A stretch of 64,000 nt of DNA. Origin: Liolophura sinensis. Taxonomy: Eukaryota > Mollusca > Polyplacophora > Chitonida > Chitonidae. The DNA is taken from assembly GCF_032854445.1 (NCBI RefSeq), contig NC_088304.1, positions 32,482,810 to 32,546,809 of the forward strand, written 5' to 3'. Below are positions 35,740 through 46,904 of the stretch, in pieces. The number at the start of each line of letters is the position of its first letter. Within the stretch, counting starts at the first letter, position 1. A program made the translations under genes and the position numbers. The notes under the pieces are model-generated. The model worked only from the letters and a program-made list of their open reading frames with translations. It did not search any database and was not told the origin of the DNA.

Positions 35740-36060
35740 AATGAATGAATGAATGCTTGAGGTTTAACATCGTACTTAATAATTTTTCAGTCATATGACA
35801 ACGAGTAGTCATTACACAATTGTAGGTGTTTGTACATATATGGTGTCTTCTTGTAGCATGTGAGTCCATGCTGCCAATGTGCTGCCAACACTGAAGTATC
35901 GTGCTGAAGACACCAGACATGACACCATATCCAGTCACATTATACTGACACTGGGCCAACCAGTCATGTTTTCTTGCTTTAACGCCTCAGTGCTGAGCAC
36001 CAAGCGATGCAGCAACATGTACCATTTTTAAAGTCTCTGGTACAACAGTCTCTTGAAACA
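35740..36060 (-). mobile_element. Mollusc-type dispersed repeat (reverse), truncated
   Basis: 'gaatgaatgaatgcttgagg' + tttaacatcgtacttaataa + tttttcagtcatatgacaac is the reversed 3' end of a repeat I associate with molluscan genomes. 'ctcagtgctgagcaccaagc' and 'accatttttaaagtctctgg' belong to its middle. The tRNA-like head is missing. A 3'-end fragment recurs at 42716-42780. Ends about 70 bases from MED15 exon j. Confidence 0.6.
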
Positions 36061-36127
36061 CTGGCATAATGGTATGTGATGGCAAAAAAATACAAAAAAA
36101 ATACATCAGGTTTTCCGTGACACTCAC

Positions 36128-36194
36128 CCCCTTTAGATTCAGATCAAGCTTCTCCAGTACTTGTTCACACTTCAGCAGAGTTGTCATAGGCAGC
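36128..36194 (-). CDS. MED15: MED15 exon j
   Basis: A 67-nt exon (1+66) with acceptor 'gtaattgtacag' and donor GGG|GTGAGT. It reads LPMTTLLKCEQVLEKLDLNL then KG, matching the PLKTLQKCEIALEKLKNDM helix of vertebrate MED15. It joins exon i in phase 2 (AG|G, Arg) and exon k in phase 0. A truncated repeat (35740-36060) ends about 70 bases past its donor. Confidence 0.93.
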
Positions 36195-36246
36195 CTGTAC
36201 AATTACAAACATATACTCAGCGATTAACAAGATTTAAACCATCACA

Positions 36247-36332
36247 AGATTTAATTATTTATTTTTTTGATTGATTGACGTTTTATGCTGAACTGAAGAA
36301 TAGTACACTTATAAGATGGTGGCCAGCATCAT
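36247..36332 (-). mobile_element. Main-family SINE tail fragment, reverse
   Basis: 'ttatttatttttttgattga', 'acgttttatgctgaactgaa' and 'ggtggccagcatcatgggag'; the rest is missing. Confidence 0.7.
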
Positions 36333-36394
36333 GGGAGGCATTAGAATATGGTGAATCAAAAGGGGCCAGCGATCTTTGCAAAGAGAAGGGGAAC

Positions 36395-36553
36395 ATGTTT
36401 ATTTATTTGATTGGTGTTTTACGCCATACTCAAGAATATTTTCACTTATACGACGGCGGCCAGCATTATTGTGGGTGGAAACCAGGCTGAGCCCAGCGGA
36501 AACCCACGACCATCCGCAGGTTGCTGGCAGACCTTCCCACGTATGGCCGGAAC
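36395..36553 (-). mobile_element. Main-family SINE, reverse, 5'-truncated
   Basis: Well preserved: 'gtttatttatttgattggtg', 'tttacgccatactcaagaat', 'cggcggccagcattattgtg' and 'accatccgcaggttgctggc', ending at 'cccacgtatggccggaac'. Sits between MED15 exons i and j. Confidence 0.88.
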
Positions 36554-36789
36554 ATGTTTAAATGAAGATGGTGGTAACAGTAGGACCATTTGGGAAGAGA
36601 TAAGAAAGGATACAATACTTGAAGAAATATGGAGAATGATTTTGAAAAAGAACTGAGTGATATAGGGATAACTACAAAGCAGCATGCATATGGACAAGCT
36701 AGTGAGAGGTCAGTAACACATGCACACACAATGATAACTCAGAAGAAAGCATGGAAAATGATTCAAAATTTGTGACAAAACGCACAAAC

Positions 36790-36855
36790 CTTCGTGATGA
36801 GTCAGAGAGTATGCCCAAGAGGTTCTTCATTTTGCTGAGCTGATCCTTTTGCGAT
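36790..36855 (-). CDS. MED15: MED15 exon i, with 1-nt deletion breaking the frame
   Basis: An exon of 66 nt between an acceptor with an 11-T tract ending in CAG and donor AG|GTTTGT. Its 3' part reads QLSKMKNLLGILSDSSR, matching vertebrate LSKMKSLLDILTDPSKR, and leaves in phase 2 into exon j. Its start, joined to exon h, reads D-R-K and then goes out of frame. Entry (phase 1) and exit (phase 2) require 67 nt, and one base is missing in the A-run at 36847-36850 (four A on the minus strand). As given, translation would stop a few codons later. A homopolymer sequencing or assembly error is the simplest explanation; a real disabling allele is the alternative. Confidence 0.9.
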
Positions 36856-37030
36856 CTGAAAAAAAAAAACATAACTAAATAAAAATAAGATAGCTTTACA
36901 ATGTAATCATTGCATGTATATGTATTGCACCAAAGGTATGTAAAATTTGATTAAACTTATTAAACTGATTATCTTTCAAGCGAGGACAATTTCAGAAGAC
37001 GTGCTTTGCTGACAGAGTAATGTCCCTTAC

Positions 37031-37174
37031 CCTCATCCTTGTCAATCTTGTTAACCATCCTACGGAGAGGCTCAATGTATTTAGACAATTGCTTCAGCTT
37101 GTCCAGGTAGGCTTGGTCTTCCCCGGGGGCCCTGGAGGCAGGACTGGCCACAGGTCCTACAGACCCTGGGTTGC
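37031..37174 (-). CDS. MED15: MED15 exon h (start of conserved C-terminal domain)
   Basis: A 144-nt exon (2+141+1) from acceptor 'tttttgccaacag' to donor G|GTAAGG. It reads NPGSVGPVASPASRAPGEDQ and then YLDKLKQLSKYIEPLRRM, VNKIDKDE. The YLDKLKQLSKYIEPLRRM block is essentially identical to vertebrate MED15 and is the diagnostic start of the conserved C-terminal region, which anchors the subunit in the Mediator tail. This is the strongest single piece of evidence for the gene. The exon leaves in phase 1, so the next exon should supply the last two bases of an Asp codon (DRKKD in vertebrates). Confidence 0.97.
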
Positions 37175-38399
37175 CTGTTGGCAAAAACAAAACAAAGATT
37201 GGGTATCAGTCTCCCTCAAAATCCCCACCTTATGAAATGAGCAAAAAATCTGCAATTTAGCAAATGTGAAGAATTTCTTTACAGTAAACCCATTTAATCC
37301 AAAACCTGTACAAGAAATGTTGTTAATATCCCAGAAGTATGTCACCCATCAGCTATCAACAGCACCTCAGGGATTCATACATGTCAATTTTAGACCCAGG
37401 TATTCGGTGGTAAAATTCAGCTACAAACTGAAAACTATAAAAAAACCCTCAATCCTGTGTTTTTTTGGTACATATATTCAAATTTTGGATAAAAACTGAA
37501 CTGCATTCGAACAAATGTATGCGTAGCGATAAGCGGTCGACTTGAATCGCCAATGGCTGCATCCATGACAAGCCGAAGTGGTCATGCGTGTATTGGCTAT
37601 AATGAAATTAAAATTAGACTTTAAATATATTCAAACTATGGTCATAAGGTTTAGTATTTATAAAACAAAGTGCGAGTCCATTCATAAGTATTTTGATGAA
37701 TCTTCTGTGGAAAGTGTCAGAAAGAAAAGTGGATGCAACATGCGCTGGCTTCCAATGAATGTTGCTTTGATACACGCTATCCCACTGGCTGTATGTCTCC
37801 CGTGAACCAATAAGTGAGCTTCTAGCAAATTATGAACTGAATACAACAGTACAATGGCCGTTTGACTAATGACAACTATGCAATGTTGACGCTTTCTGAC
37901 TGGCCACAGAGGATGATTAAAACAGAAAACAATCCAAAACTAACTGTGTTGCTTGACTACGTGAATGACTGGCCCCGATACTGGTGAAGTCTTATGTTTT
38001 ACTGCTGAATCAAACTGCCCAAAAGGTGACCGGTCACTTTGCCAGTTGATTAAAAGTAGGCCTACATATACTTGCTCAACAGTCAAAGGTCGGTGTGAAA
38101 ACAAGTGACACCTCTTAAACTCTTTGAATCCTGCTCACAGTAGGTATGAATGTCATCTTCTTACATAGTGATAATCCATCCCCCACTGTTTTAATCTTTG
38201 CTCCAGATTATGAGGATTAGTGACACCCCAGGAAACAAAAGAGCCACTCTTGATAATACCTGGCTGATGTGATTAAGTAATTTCGGCCACACTATAAGGT
38301 CGGAAAATTAAACAGTTTTAAAAATTTTTTTTCAGCATTTCCGAGATCCTGCAAACCCATCTCTGAATAAAATCCGTGAAAACAAATTCCAGCAAATAA

Positions 38400-38605
38400 T
38401 AAATACTTCACAGTATATACCTCTGATCAGGATAAGCCTTGTCTTTTGTGTTTGTAGGCCTACATAATAAATACTTCACAGTATATACCTCTGATCAGGA
38501 TAAGCCTTGTCTTTTCTGTTTGTAGGCCTACATAATAAATACTTCACAGTATATACCTCTGATGAGAATAAGCCTTGTCTTTTGTGTTTGTAGCTGTACA
38601 TTATT
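38400..38605 (+). repeat. 68-bp minisatellite (about 3 units)
   Basis: Unit 'aataaatacttcacagtata' + tacctctgatcaggataagc + cttgtcttttgtgtttgtag + gcctacat, nearly identical in two copies and partial in the third. A degenerate fourth version is visible near 38690-38770. MED15 intron. Confidence 0.9.
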
Positions 38606-39616
38606 TTTTGTGTAATATCGTTAGTTCCTTTCTTTCTTTTAATATTTATAACAAACCAACAACTGAACATGCATGGTTTATGACTCTTTCATTATATACC
38701 TCTCAGCAGAATAAGTCTTATCTCTGTATTTTGCGCATATTTACCTCTGATATAATGTTTGTTAGTTCCTATCTTTCTTTCAATATAACAACCAACAACT
38801 GAACATGAATCACCATGGTTTATAACTGTTTTATTACACAATGTATATCTCTGATCAGGATGATATACTTGTAAAAGTATATGTATGTATTACCAGTAAA
38901 ATCATGATCAGAAATGAACCCCAAATGAAATTAATTTCTTTCATACATATATAGAGGCCTACACATGTATATCGTATATACTTTCACGTTCACAAAATCA
39001 CCGGTCCCTAGGAGTGGAATTGAACTCAATACCAGGTTATAGTCGGTGTTTAAAATATAAATAAACCCAATCTGGACAAGAAAAAAAAGAATCAATTTTG
39101 AGTTTCCAGTTGTATAAATCTGGACTTCTATGAATATCTGCACCTGAGAGTTGTATAGAACAGTTCTGGTAGCAGCAGAAACTCTCTAATTTGAAACAAA
39201 CAAAAATCTACTCTTATTCTGTCTATATTTTATACAGTCTTCTGTCAAATTAAGGTTTTCATTATCTCGTTGAGGCTACCCCGTAAAAGTAGCCAGTTAA
39301 CTGGATATGACAGATAATTCGAAGAAGTCAAAAAGTAGGTTTGGTTAAAGTTGGCAGCTGCCAACTTGAAGGTTGCAAGCTGTGCAAAGCTGGTAGGCGC
39401 CTTCTACAGAACCCCCAAATTTGAACTTTGAATCACTTACCCAACATTTTTCAGCAATTCACAATACATATTAATTGTGTATGTCAAAATGGAGCATGTG
39501 ACCAAAATGAAAGCTATAAGTGTATAAAGATGTTTGTCTCCTGAAAATACATGACAATAGCATGTGAATACATACACGAACATGGGTTTGTCATTTTCTC
39601 ATTCGTAAAACAATAC

Positions 39617-39747
39617 CTGGTGTGTTGAGATTTGTTCCAGGGGAGGCTACTCCCAGAGTCTTTGTGCCAGGGGAGGGAACTATAGTTGGCTGTGGAGAAG
39701 GACTGGGCATCATATGGGCTGGAGAGTGTATAGAATGACTTGGCGGT
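39617..39747 (-). CDS. MED15: MED15 exon g (Pro/Ser-rich, PSPSPQP)
   Basis: A 131-nt exon (1+129+1), acceptor 'gtcttgtttcag', donor G|GTATTG. It reads PPSHSIHSPAHMMPSPSPQP, then TIVPSPGTKTLGVASPGTNLNTPG. The PSPSPQP and VPSPG...LNTP motifs match the Pro/Ser-rich segment that precedes the C-terminal domain of vertebrate MED15 (known: PSPSPQPSQSP ... SPGPLNTP). Another frame is also open here, but only this one joins both neighbours in phase. Confidence 0.92.
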
Positions 39748-40080
39748 CTGAAACAAGACAAAAAAAAAAAAACAACCTGCAGCTTTTTTTTGTACAGACT
39801 TTAAAGGGTCAGCAGCCAGGTGAGAATTCAATTGTGTTTCAGTGATAAATTTATAATCTTGTTAAAATTACTAGAAGTACATGTATGTATTTCCAATTCT
39901 AACATTTTGTTACCGTTGAAATTCCTCATTATCTGTGAAACTGTAAGTAAATGTACCCTGGTATCATTTCATGATGTGCAGTTATGGACAATTTATGAAA
40001 AATGAAAACAATTTAAAAATTAAAATGTCTCCCTTGGCTATTTGTGTCTTTGTGGAATTACACATGTATCAGTGACTTAC

Positions 40081-40142
40081 CCTTGCTGAGCAGGTGAAGG
40101 GGTCATCTGCTGGGGAATGGAGGCAGGCTGTGAGGCAGGGCT
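40081..40142 (-). CDS. MED15: MED15 exon f
   Basis: A 62-nt exon entering in phase 0 after acceptor 'gttgttgtacag' and leaving in phase 2 at GG|GTAAGT. It reads SPASQPASIPQQMTPSPAQQ plus a split Gly codon, part of the Ser/Pro/Gln-rich region before the C-terminal domain. A pyrimidine/G-rich (ctg)n-like stretch forms the upstream polypyrimidine tract. Confidence 0.82.
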
Positions 40143-40592
40143 CTGTACAACAACAACAGCAGCAGCCATACACAAATGTCTATGCCTGAATCAAAATTCT
40201 TGTTCAATTTTTTTTCTGCTTGGTGTGGAATGCAACACTCATTAATTTTTCCATATACTCTACAGTTTTACCAGGTTTTTGAGAATTTTGAAAACGACTC
40301 ATTAATGGGCTTGTTTAATCCACCTGTTGTGACAGTTCTGTACAGCAAGGTAAAATACAACAGCTTTCCAGCCTTTGGCCTTATGCTTCAGGGGCAGCAG
40401 TGAATGCTAAGATTTTGCCCTGGTATATGAATCAGTAAAAGTAACATGGCCCTATTTCGCAAACTTTCTACACCATTTTGTGCAACACAATCTCTTGTAA
40501 TATCATATCATGTTTTGGCATTATAGTATAGACGAAGTGCATTACAAAAAAGGACAAGAAAAGTTACACAAATGACTTAAGAAGTTTTATGA

Positions 40593-40630
40593 AAGTAGCC
40601 CGCTAACCAACTGAGCTACGGAGGCCCTAC
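40593..40630 (-). mobile_element. SINE head fragment, reverse
   Basis: 'agcccgctaaccaactgagc' + tacggaggccc is the exact complement of the main SINE tRNA-like head, 20 bases before a forward full copy. Confidence 0.75.
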
Positions 40631-40649
40631 ATAAAGGCATATGTCTCAC

Positions 40650-40910
40650 GGTGCTCAGTCAGTTAGCGCGCTAGCCCAGCATAATGACCCAGGAGCCTCT
40701 CACCAACGCGGTCACTGAGTTCAAGTCCAGCTCACGTTGGCTTCCTCTCCGGCCATAAGTGGGTAGGTCTGTCAGCAACCTGCGGATGGTCGTGGGTTTC
40801 CCCCGGGCTCTGCCTGGTTTCCACCCACCATAATGCTGGCCGCCATCATATAAGTGAAATATTCTTGAGTACGGCGTAAAACACCAATCAAATAAATAAA
40901 TAAATAAATA
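40650..40910 (+). mobile_element. Main-family SINE, full length, in MED15 intron
   Basis: 'ggtgctcagtcagttagcgc' head (slightly shortened), B box 'gagttcaagtccagctcacg', body, tail 'gagtacggcgtaaaacacca' and (AAAT)n. Antisense to MED15, between exons e and f. Confidence 0.92.
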
Positions 40911-40990
40911 TAAAGTTTAGGGGAGTGTACCCAGGCTGTGCTGAGAACTGTGATGGTGATTATCTGGCAGACACCTGACAAGAATCTTAC

Positions 40991-41050
40991 CTGTACATAG
41001 TGCACCTGCTGTGGGGAAGGATACGGGCCCGGTGCAGCAAACTGCATCTG
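40991..41050 (-). CDS. MED15: MED15 exon e
   Basis: A 60-nt exon, phase 0 in and out, with donor CAG|GTAAGA. It reads QMQFAAPGPYPSPQQVHYVQ, in the Gln/Pro-rich linker. The acceptor is a tandem NAGNAG (TAGCAG): using the second AG would start the exon at 41047 and drop one Gln. A full SINE lies 80 bases downstream in the next intron. Confidence 0.8.
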
Positions 41051-41274
41051 CTAAACATAAAACAGCCCACATACAATACCTACATATACATACTTTTACT
41101 GTAATGTTAACTTACACGCAACATTGTGCTACGCCAACCAAAAGAGAAAAATAAAAACATCATGATGATGCAGTACCATCAATCGTTTTCAAAAAATGTA
41201 ATTTAATGTAATCTATTCGAGCAAATGATGTACATGTATAATGTATCAGTAGTGAGGATACACTGAAGATAGTG

Positions 41275-42025
41275 TAATACAAAAACAACACTACCTATAT
41301 TACAAATGACACTATCTGTATTACACAAATGATACTACCTGTATTGTAAATGACACTACCTATACTAAACAAATGACACTATCTGTATTACACAAATGAT
41401 ACTACCTGTATTGTAAATGACACTACCTATACTACACAAATGACACTATCTGTATTACACAAATGATACTACCTGTATTGTAAATGACACTACCTATATT
41501 ACAAATGACACTATCTGTATTACACAAATGATACTACCTGTATTGTAAATGACACTACCTATACTACACAAATGACACTATCTGTATTACACAAATGATA
41601 CTACCTGTATTGTAAATGACACTACCTATATTACAAATGACACTATCTGTATTACACAAATGATACTACCTGTACTGTAAATGACACTAACTGTATTACA
41701 AATGACACTATCTGTATTACACAAATCACACTACCTGTATTGTAAATGACACCACCTGTATTACAAATGACACTATCTGTATTACACAAATGATACTACC
41801 TGTATTGTAAATGACACTACCTGTATTACAAATGACACTATCTATATTACACAAATGATACTACCTGTATTGTAAATGACACTACCTATACTACACAAAT
41901 GACACTATCTGTATTACACAAATGATACTACCTGTATTGTAAATGACACTACCTATATTACAAATGACACTACCTGTATAACACAAATCACACTACCTGT
42001 ATTACACAAATCACACTACCCGAGT
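41275..42025 (+). repeat. About 65-bp array made of 21-23-bp subunits
   Basis: Subunits such as 'tacctgtattgtaaatgaca', 'tacctatattacaaatgaca' and 'tatctgtattacacaaatga' alternate in a higher-order order for about 730 bases. On the MED15 strand many subunits read AATACAG|GTAGTGTC, which resembles a 5' splice site. It fills most of the 940-bp intron between exons d and e. Confidence 0.92.
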
Positions 42026-42048
42026 GTATTAATCTGAGGGTGTCTTAC

Positions 42049-42141
42049 CTGCCCCGGAGGCTGTGCCACGCCCTGACTCTGCACAGGGGGAACGTGAGTT
42101 GCTGGCTGCTGAGGGGAGGTCACTATAAAGGCATCCTGACG
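42049..42141 (-). CDS. MED15: MED15 exon d
   Basis: A 93-nt exon (31 codons), phase 0 in and out, between acceptor 'caacctcacag' and donor CAG|GTAAGA. It reads RQDAFIVTSPQQPATHVPPV then QSQGVAQPPGQ, a Gln/Pro-rich linker. An alternative acceptor, 'cctttatag', lies 20 bases further in but would break the phase with exon c, so the upstream one is preferred. A tandem array (41.28-42.02 kb) begins about 30 bases after its donor. Confidence 0.78.
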
Positions 42142-42715
42142 CTGTGAGGTTGAAATGTCCAAAGAGTAGAAATTTACTTAAAATTACATGAAATACAAAC
42201 ATATGTACATGTACTTCAACAAGTAACAAATGAAATGGTTGGTCCTGAAATACAAGCTAGTCCTATAGTCTGTGTTTTTATAGCTCTGACTTGTAGTCAA
42301 ATTGCCACTGCTCCAGTACATGTAACTGGGAAAAGGCTCTCACCACACTAAATACAGGCAGCTAATACAAGGATTCCACCAATCCTGTCAGCACAAAAAG
42401 CCAGCTTTATATTTTGAAACAACAATTTGTCCGAGCTGGTTTTATTTTTTCAAAATGTGCAACACATCCGGTTATGTAGTTTTTCCTGAAAATTCTTCAC
42501 CAAATAACCAGATCAATAATCTGACTGTGCGGGAGTTATAGTGCACAGCACTAAGGCACATCTATATGTGGCACCTTTCAACGCAGGATAGAAAGAAACA
42601 GGATCTTCAATACGACAGTTAAAACATTCACGTTTCATTATTATATACAATGAACACAAATTCAAAAGACACAGTACTGTCTATCACAAAATGAGGAGCT
42701 CTCCCAGAAAAAACA

Positions 42716-42780
42716 TCAGTAAGTGAGTGTGAGTGCTTAGGGTTTAATGTCATACTTTACAATTTTTCACTCAAATGCTG
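42716..42780 (-). mobile_element. Fragment of the 35.7-kb repeat family
   Basis: 'gagtgcttagggtttaatgt' + catactttacaatttttcac matches the reversed 3' end of the repeat at 35740-36060. Confidence 0.6.
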
Positions 42781-42855
42781 ACACAAAAAACATCAGAAAT
42801 ATTAACAGAAAGACAAATGGATGTCTCTTATCACAAGTTTACGCAAACATAGTAA

Positions 42856-43025
42856 GATTTATTTTACTGGTGTTTTATGCCATTCTTAAGAATACTCCCC
42901 TTAAACAACCACAGCCAGCATTATGTTGAGAGGAAACTGGGCAGAGCCCGGGGGAAATGGCCAGAGAGGAAGTCAGTATGAGCTAGACTTGAACTCAAAG
43001 TGACATATGGTGAGAGGCTCCTGGA
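42856..43025 (-). mobile_element. Main-family SINE, reverse, diverged
   Basis: 'gatttattttactggtgttt', 'atgccattcttaagaatact', 'agccagcattatgttgagag' and 'agtatgagctagacttgaac' (B-box complement), then 'ggtgagaggctcctgg'. The head is missing. Confidence 0.8.
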
Positions 43026-43159
43026 GTGTGATAATAATCAGCAGTACAAGAGCAGGGGACAAAACTGATGTGTAAATAACAGAGTAAAATGCTTAATAAG
43101 ATACATGCAGGTGGCTGGAAAATTTGCTAATCATGTCCTGTGCTAGGTAACAGACTACC

Positions 43160-43265
43160 CATAAACACTCTGTTCCTCCCACCATAATGCTGGTCGCCGC
43201 CTTTGTATATTAAGTGAACAGTCTTGAGCAGGGCGTAAAACACCAATCAAATAAATAAATAAACA
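43160..43265 (+). mobile_element. Main-family SINE 3' fragment
   Basis: 'ctcccaccataatgctggtc' and 'gggcgtaaaacaccaatcaa' + ATAAATAAATAAAC. Inverted relative to the copy just left of it. Confidence 0.85.
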
Positions 43266-43877
43266 CTGTATTCATGTGAATTAATAAAAGCAGCTTCAAA
43301 ATGCATCTGAGACAAGCAGTTACAGAATGGTTTAACTTTCACTGAGCAACACAGTTGACAGTTACGGAGGGAAACAGCTGCAAATGTGTTGGGATTGATG
43401 GTAAGGAACATACACTGCTGTTCACACGTGCATTAAAACCTCACTAGCACAAATCAATGTTAAACGTGTGGTCTTTGTAAGTAACTAACCTGTTGTGAAG
43501 ATCAAAAGAATCGCCCAAATCAAAACTGACCATGGCAATCACGTCGGTTCATGTAAAATAATCACATTTTCTGAGCCTATACCATAGCAGTTACTGAATC
43601 CACCACCATCATGCCGTCTTAGCTAGAGTGACCCTGAGGTCATGACCTTTACCAGCCTAAATGCAGACAGATGTATGGCCGAGTCCAGGGATTATCTCTC
43701 AGAATGTCTTTTTTTTCTCAAGATGTGTTACTGTCATGGACTATTTTTGGTTAGGCAGGTTAATCAATCTGTAGAAACAGATGACTGACATCGATTTATT
43801 CTAGGAAAGTTTTAATGCGCGTGTGAACAGCAGTAAATGTTCCTTACCATCAGTCACAACTTTGAGGGAAGACCTAC
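43266..43877. other. MED15 intron sequence, nothing further seen
   Basis: No repeat or additional exon recognised between the SINE fragment and exon c. Confidence 0.5.
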
Positions 43878-44053
43878 CTGCAGGGTAGGGACTTGTGTGC
43901 CCTGTTGTTGGTGCTGTTGTTGTTGTTGTTGCTGCTGCATTGCCCTTTGCTGCATCAGATGTTGATGCTGTTGTTGCTGCTGATGGATCGCTCTCTGCTG
44001 CATCAACTTCTGGTGCATCTGAATCTGCTGGGCACTGGGCATGCCAGGGCCTC
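43878..44053 (-). CDS. MED15: MED15 exon c (Gln-rich)
   Basis: A 176-nt exon with acceptor 'ttgtaattcag' (phase 1 entry, 2 nt) and donor CAG|GTAGGT (phase 0 exit). The peptide starts GPGMPSAQQIQMHQKLMQQR, continues through interrupted poly-Gln runs with His, Leu, Met and Ala, and ends GTQVPTLQ. Gln runs broken by these residues are typical of the low-complexity middle of MED15. The CAG/CAA mix means it is not a pure trinucleotide repeat. The first codon is completed by the last base of the preceding exon (G|GA, Gly, from exon a; C|GA, Arg, from exon b), so both splice forms stay open. Confidence 0.88.
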
Positions 44054-45980
44054 CTGAATTACAAAATACATTGAAAAATTAAATGTGAACAATTTTTTTA
44101 TCAGACCTGCATGAAGTTTATATTCAAACTGATTAAGCTCTCCCTCCACTTCCCACCCCTACACCTTTCTGTGTTTCACCCAAAGTTAAACTTTTGCCAC
44201 GTGACACCTTTTCCTCGATATTGATTGATTTATTCGCCTCGTAATGGCCACTCAAAGACTTTTTTGTGAAATCTGATTAATTTCTTATCAGAAAAACTTC
44301 AGTGTTGGTGTTAAAACAGAACATTTTTTAATGGCTTTAACTGCTCCTTTATTTACATTTTGAACGGCCTAACTTTAGGTGAATACAGTATTTTGAGCCT
44401 GTGAAACAGGATGCGATATGTAAGATAACAAATCTTTCACATCCTACTTTGTGTCACTCTTCACACAGGGTCATGCAGTACATTGTAACGGAACCAAAAT
44501 TATAAAGGAAAACAAAAACTACCTTGCCTTAAGACATATTTAATGTGACTAAATTCAAATCTGGTACACAGCTACAGAACCTTACTGAATTGCTAACAGA
44601 TCTCTGAAAATACAATTTTTTCTGACATTCTGACAACTTTTGTAGCTAATAACCCAAAATAACCTAAAATTTCGTCCATGACTAAGTTGCTTATTTTTCC
44701 AGATTCTGGTAGCTGTATTGATTTCAGAAGGAGCACTAAGAGGTGTCTGGAAGGCAGGATGATATCCTACTGGGAAAATGTAAATTTAAGCAGCAGAAGT
44801 AATATCTCATTACATTTATTTGCCTCCATAAATGTTCTTTTATGGTCAAATTTTTAGGTCATTTAAGGTAATATATTATAGTGAAGATGATGAGTTTTAA
44901 ATTTTTCTTAAATTAAAATAATATTTATAGTCTCTGGCCAGCTATCTATCAGATAACACCATTTTGGCTAAAGCTGCCAAATCTTACTGCTAACATCTTA
45001 ATCCTAGATTCATTACTCAAGAGAGTGAAACAGATTTGTGGTACTGAAACTTAATATTGAATTTGGAAAAATGATGCTTAACTCAGAGAGCAGGTATTAG
45101 AGTACATGTAAGATCTGGTTAGAAATAAGTCAGTACAGGCAGCTCTGTGTCTACCAGATCTGACTTTAGACACAAGGAACACATTTCTTCATCATGTACT
45201 AAAACTGGGCAAACTCATGAAGATTTTCACAAACTTAATGAGCTTATTCACTGCAAACCTTGTATACTGCCAAACAATGAAAGAGAAAAAGAAGAAAAAT
45301 AAAGTATATATTAGACATGAAGAATGAAGTAAGGTTTCAATGTTTTTATCCACTTCCTTAAAATGATAAAACATTTATTTTCTGAATATGACCAGTCTAT
45401 AGTGACAACCAAGCATAAAGTGAAAGAGGAATTAGACAGGTTTTCCTGCCAACATGAAAAGCCCCAGTTCATGATGCACGGCATGCTTAACCCTCAACAA
45501 CCACTGCATGTGGGACAGGACAAGAAACCTATGTACCTACACCACAATCCCTAGTAAGACCTCATAGCATAACTCCATATAATTACTTGGCTTGTGTATT
45601 TATACTTAAGAGCAAGATCCCTTCAAGACACATCTAAATACAAACAGAATAAGTCACAAACAAGTGAAAAAGATTTGCCAAAAGATGGTGAAAGCAAGAA
45701 TTTAATTTCAGGACCAGTGGACTTGTTGACAGCAAGTCTTACTAAAGACCTGGTACTGCAGCAATGAACCCATCAGCACAGAGTCAGTGGCTACTCCATC
45801 TGACTGAGAACAGGAGAGTTTTCAGTACGAACTTTTTTAGCATTAAAAAAAGGTAAAAAAAAGTTCTACTGTATCATGCAACTTGTGAAAATTGTCAGGT
45901 AACTTTTGTTGATGTTAATTTACTAATCACTTGTCTTACCAAGCACCATAAATGGAATCTTCTTCCTTTAAAAATTTCTC
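44054..45980. other. MED15 intron sequence, no exon seen
   Basis: AT-rich. A plus-strand frame at 45363-45554 has no recognisable content. Confidence 0.45.
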
Positions 45981-45983
45981 ATA

Positions 45984-46612
45984 GGAGCAATGAAATCTAG
46001 AAATGTCCAGTACAAGGCCTGTCACCAAGACTCTCAACAGTGGGAGCAATGAAATCTAGAAATGTACAGTACAAGGCCTGTCACCAAGACTCTCAACAGT
46101 GGGAGCAATGTAATCTAGAAATGTCCAGTACAAGGCCTGTCACCAAGACTCTCAACAGTGGGAGCAATGGAATCTAGAAATGTCCAGTACAAGGCCTGTC
46201 ACCAAGACTCTCAACAGTGGGAGCAATGGAATCTAGAAATGTCCAGTACAAGGCCTGTCACCAAGACTCTCAACAGTGGGAGCAATGGAATCTAGAAATG
46301 TCCAGTACAAGTCCTGTCACCAAGACTCTCAACAGTGGGAGCAATGGAATCTAGAAATGTCCAGTACAAGGCCTGTCACCAAGACTCTCAACAGTGGGAG
46401 CAATGAAATCTAGAAATGTCCAGTACAAGGCCTGTCACAAGGACTCTGAACAGTGGGAACAATGGAATCTAGAAATGTCCAGTACAAGGCCTGTCACCAA
46501 GACTCTGAACAGTGAGAGCCATGGAATCTAGAAATGTCCAGTACAAGGCCTGTCACCAAGACTCTCAACAGTGGGACCCATGGAATCTAGAAATGTTCAG
46601 TACAAGGCCTGC
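45984..46612 (+). repeat. 59-bp minisatellite (about 10.6 units)
   Basis: Unit 'ggagcaatggaatctagaaa' + tgtccagtacaaggcctgtc + accaagactctcaacagtg, highly uniform. On the MED15 strand each unit includes 'ggacatttctagattccatt', a weak acceptor-like word. Intron between exons b and c. Confidence 0.95.
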
Positions 46613-46904
46613 ATTGAGCTCACATCTCCTAAGCTCTGTGGTTGGGAACATGGGTGTATGCACCTCTGCAGTCAGTGAGGTTTGCCAGAAAGTACATGTA
46701 CTATACCATGACTGTTAGCTACAACCATGCTTACAAGCACCTGTCTGTGAGCTACATGTACATGTAGCACCATGTTTGCCACTCAGCACCATGCTTTCTA
46801 GCTTGCGCCATGACAGTCAGCCAGAACTAAGTTTTCTAGCCAATTACATGCTTGTACAATATTTGATGACCAATATCATGGTACCACAGTTGAGTGTGAA
46901 TGCC

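Noticed and set aside
39514-39831. Minus-strand frame YTLSSPYDAQSFSTANYSSL
   Set aside because: Wrong frame of MED15 exon g. The PSPSPQP frame has the right splice phases and matches the family.
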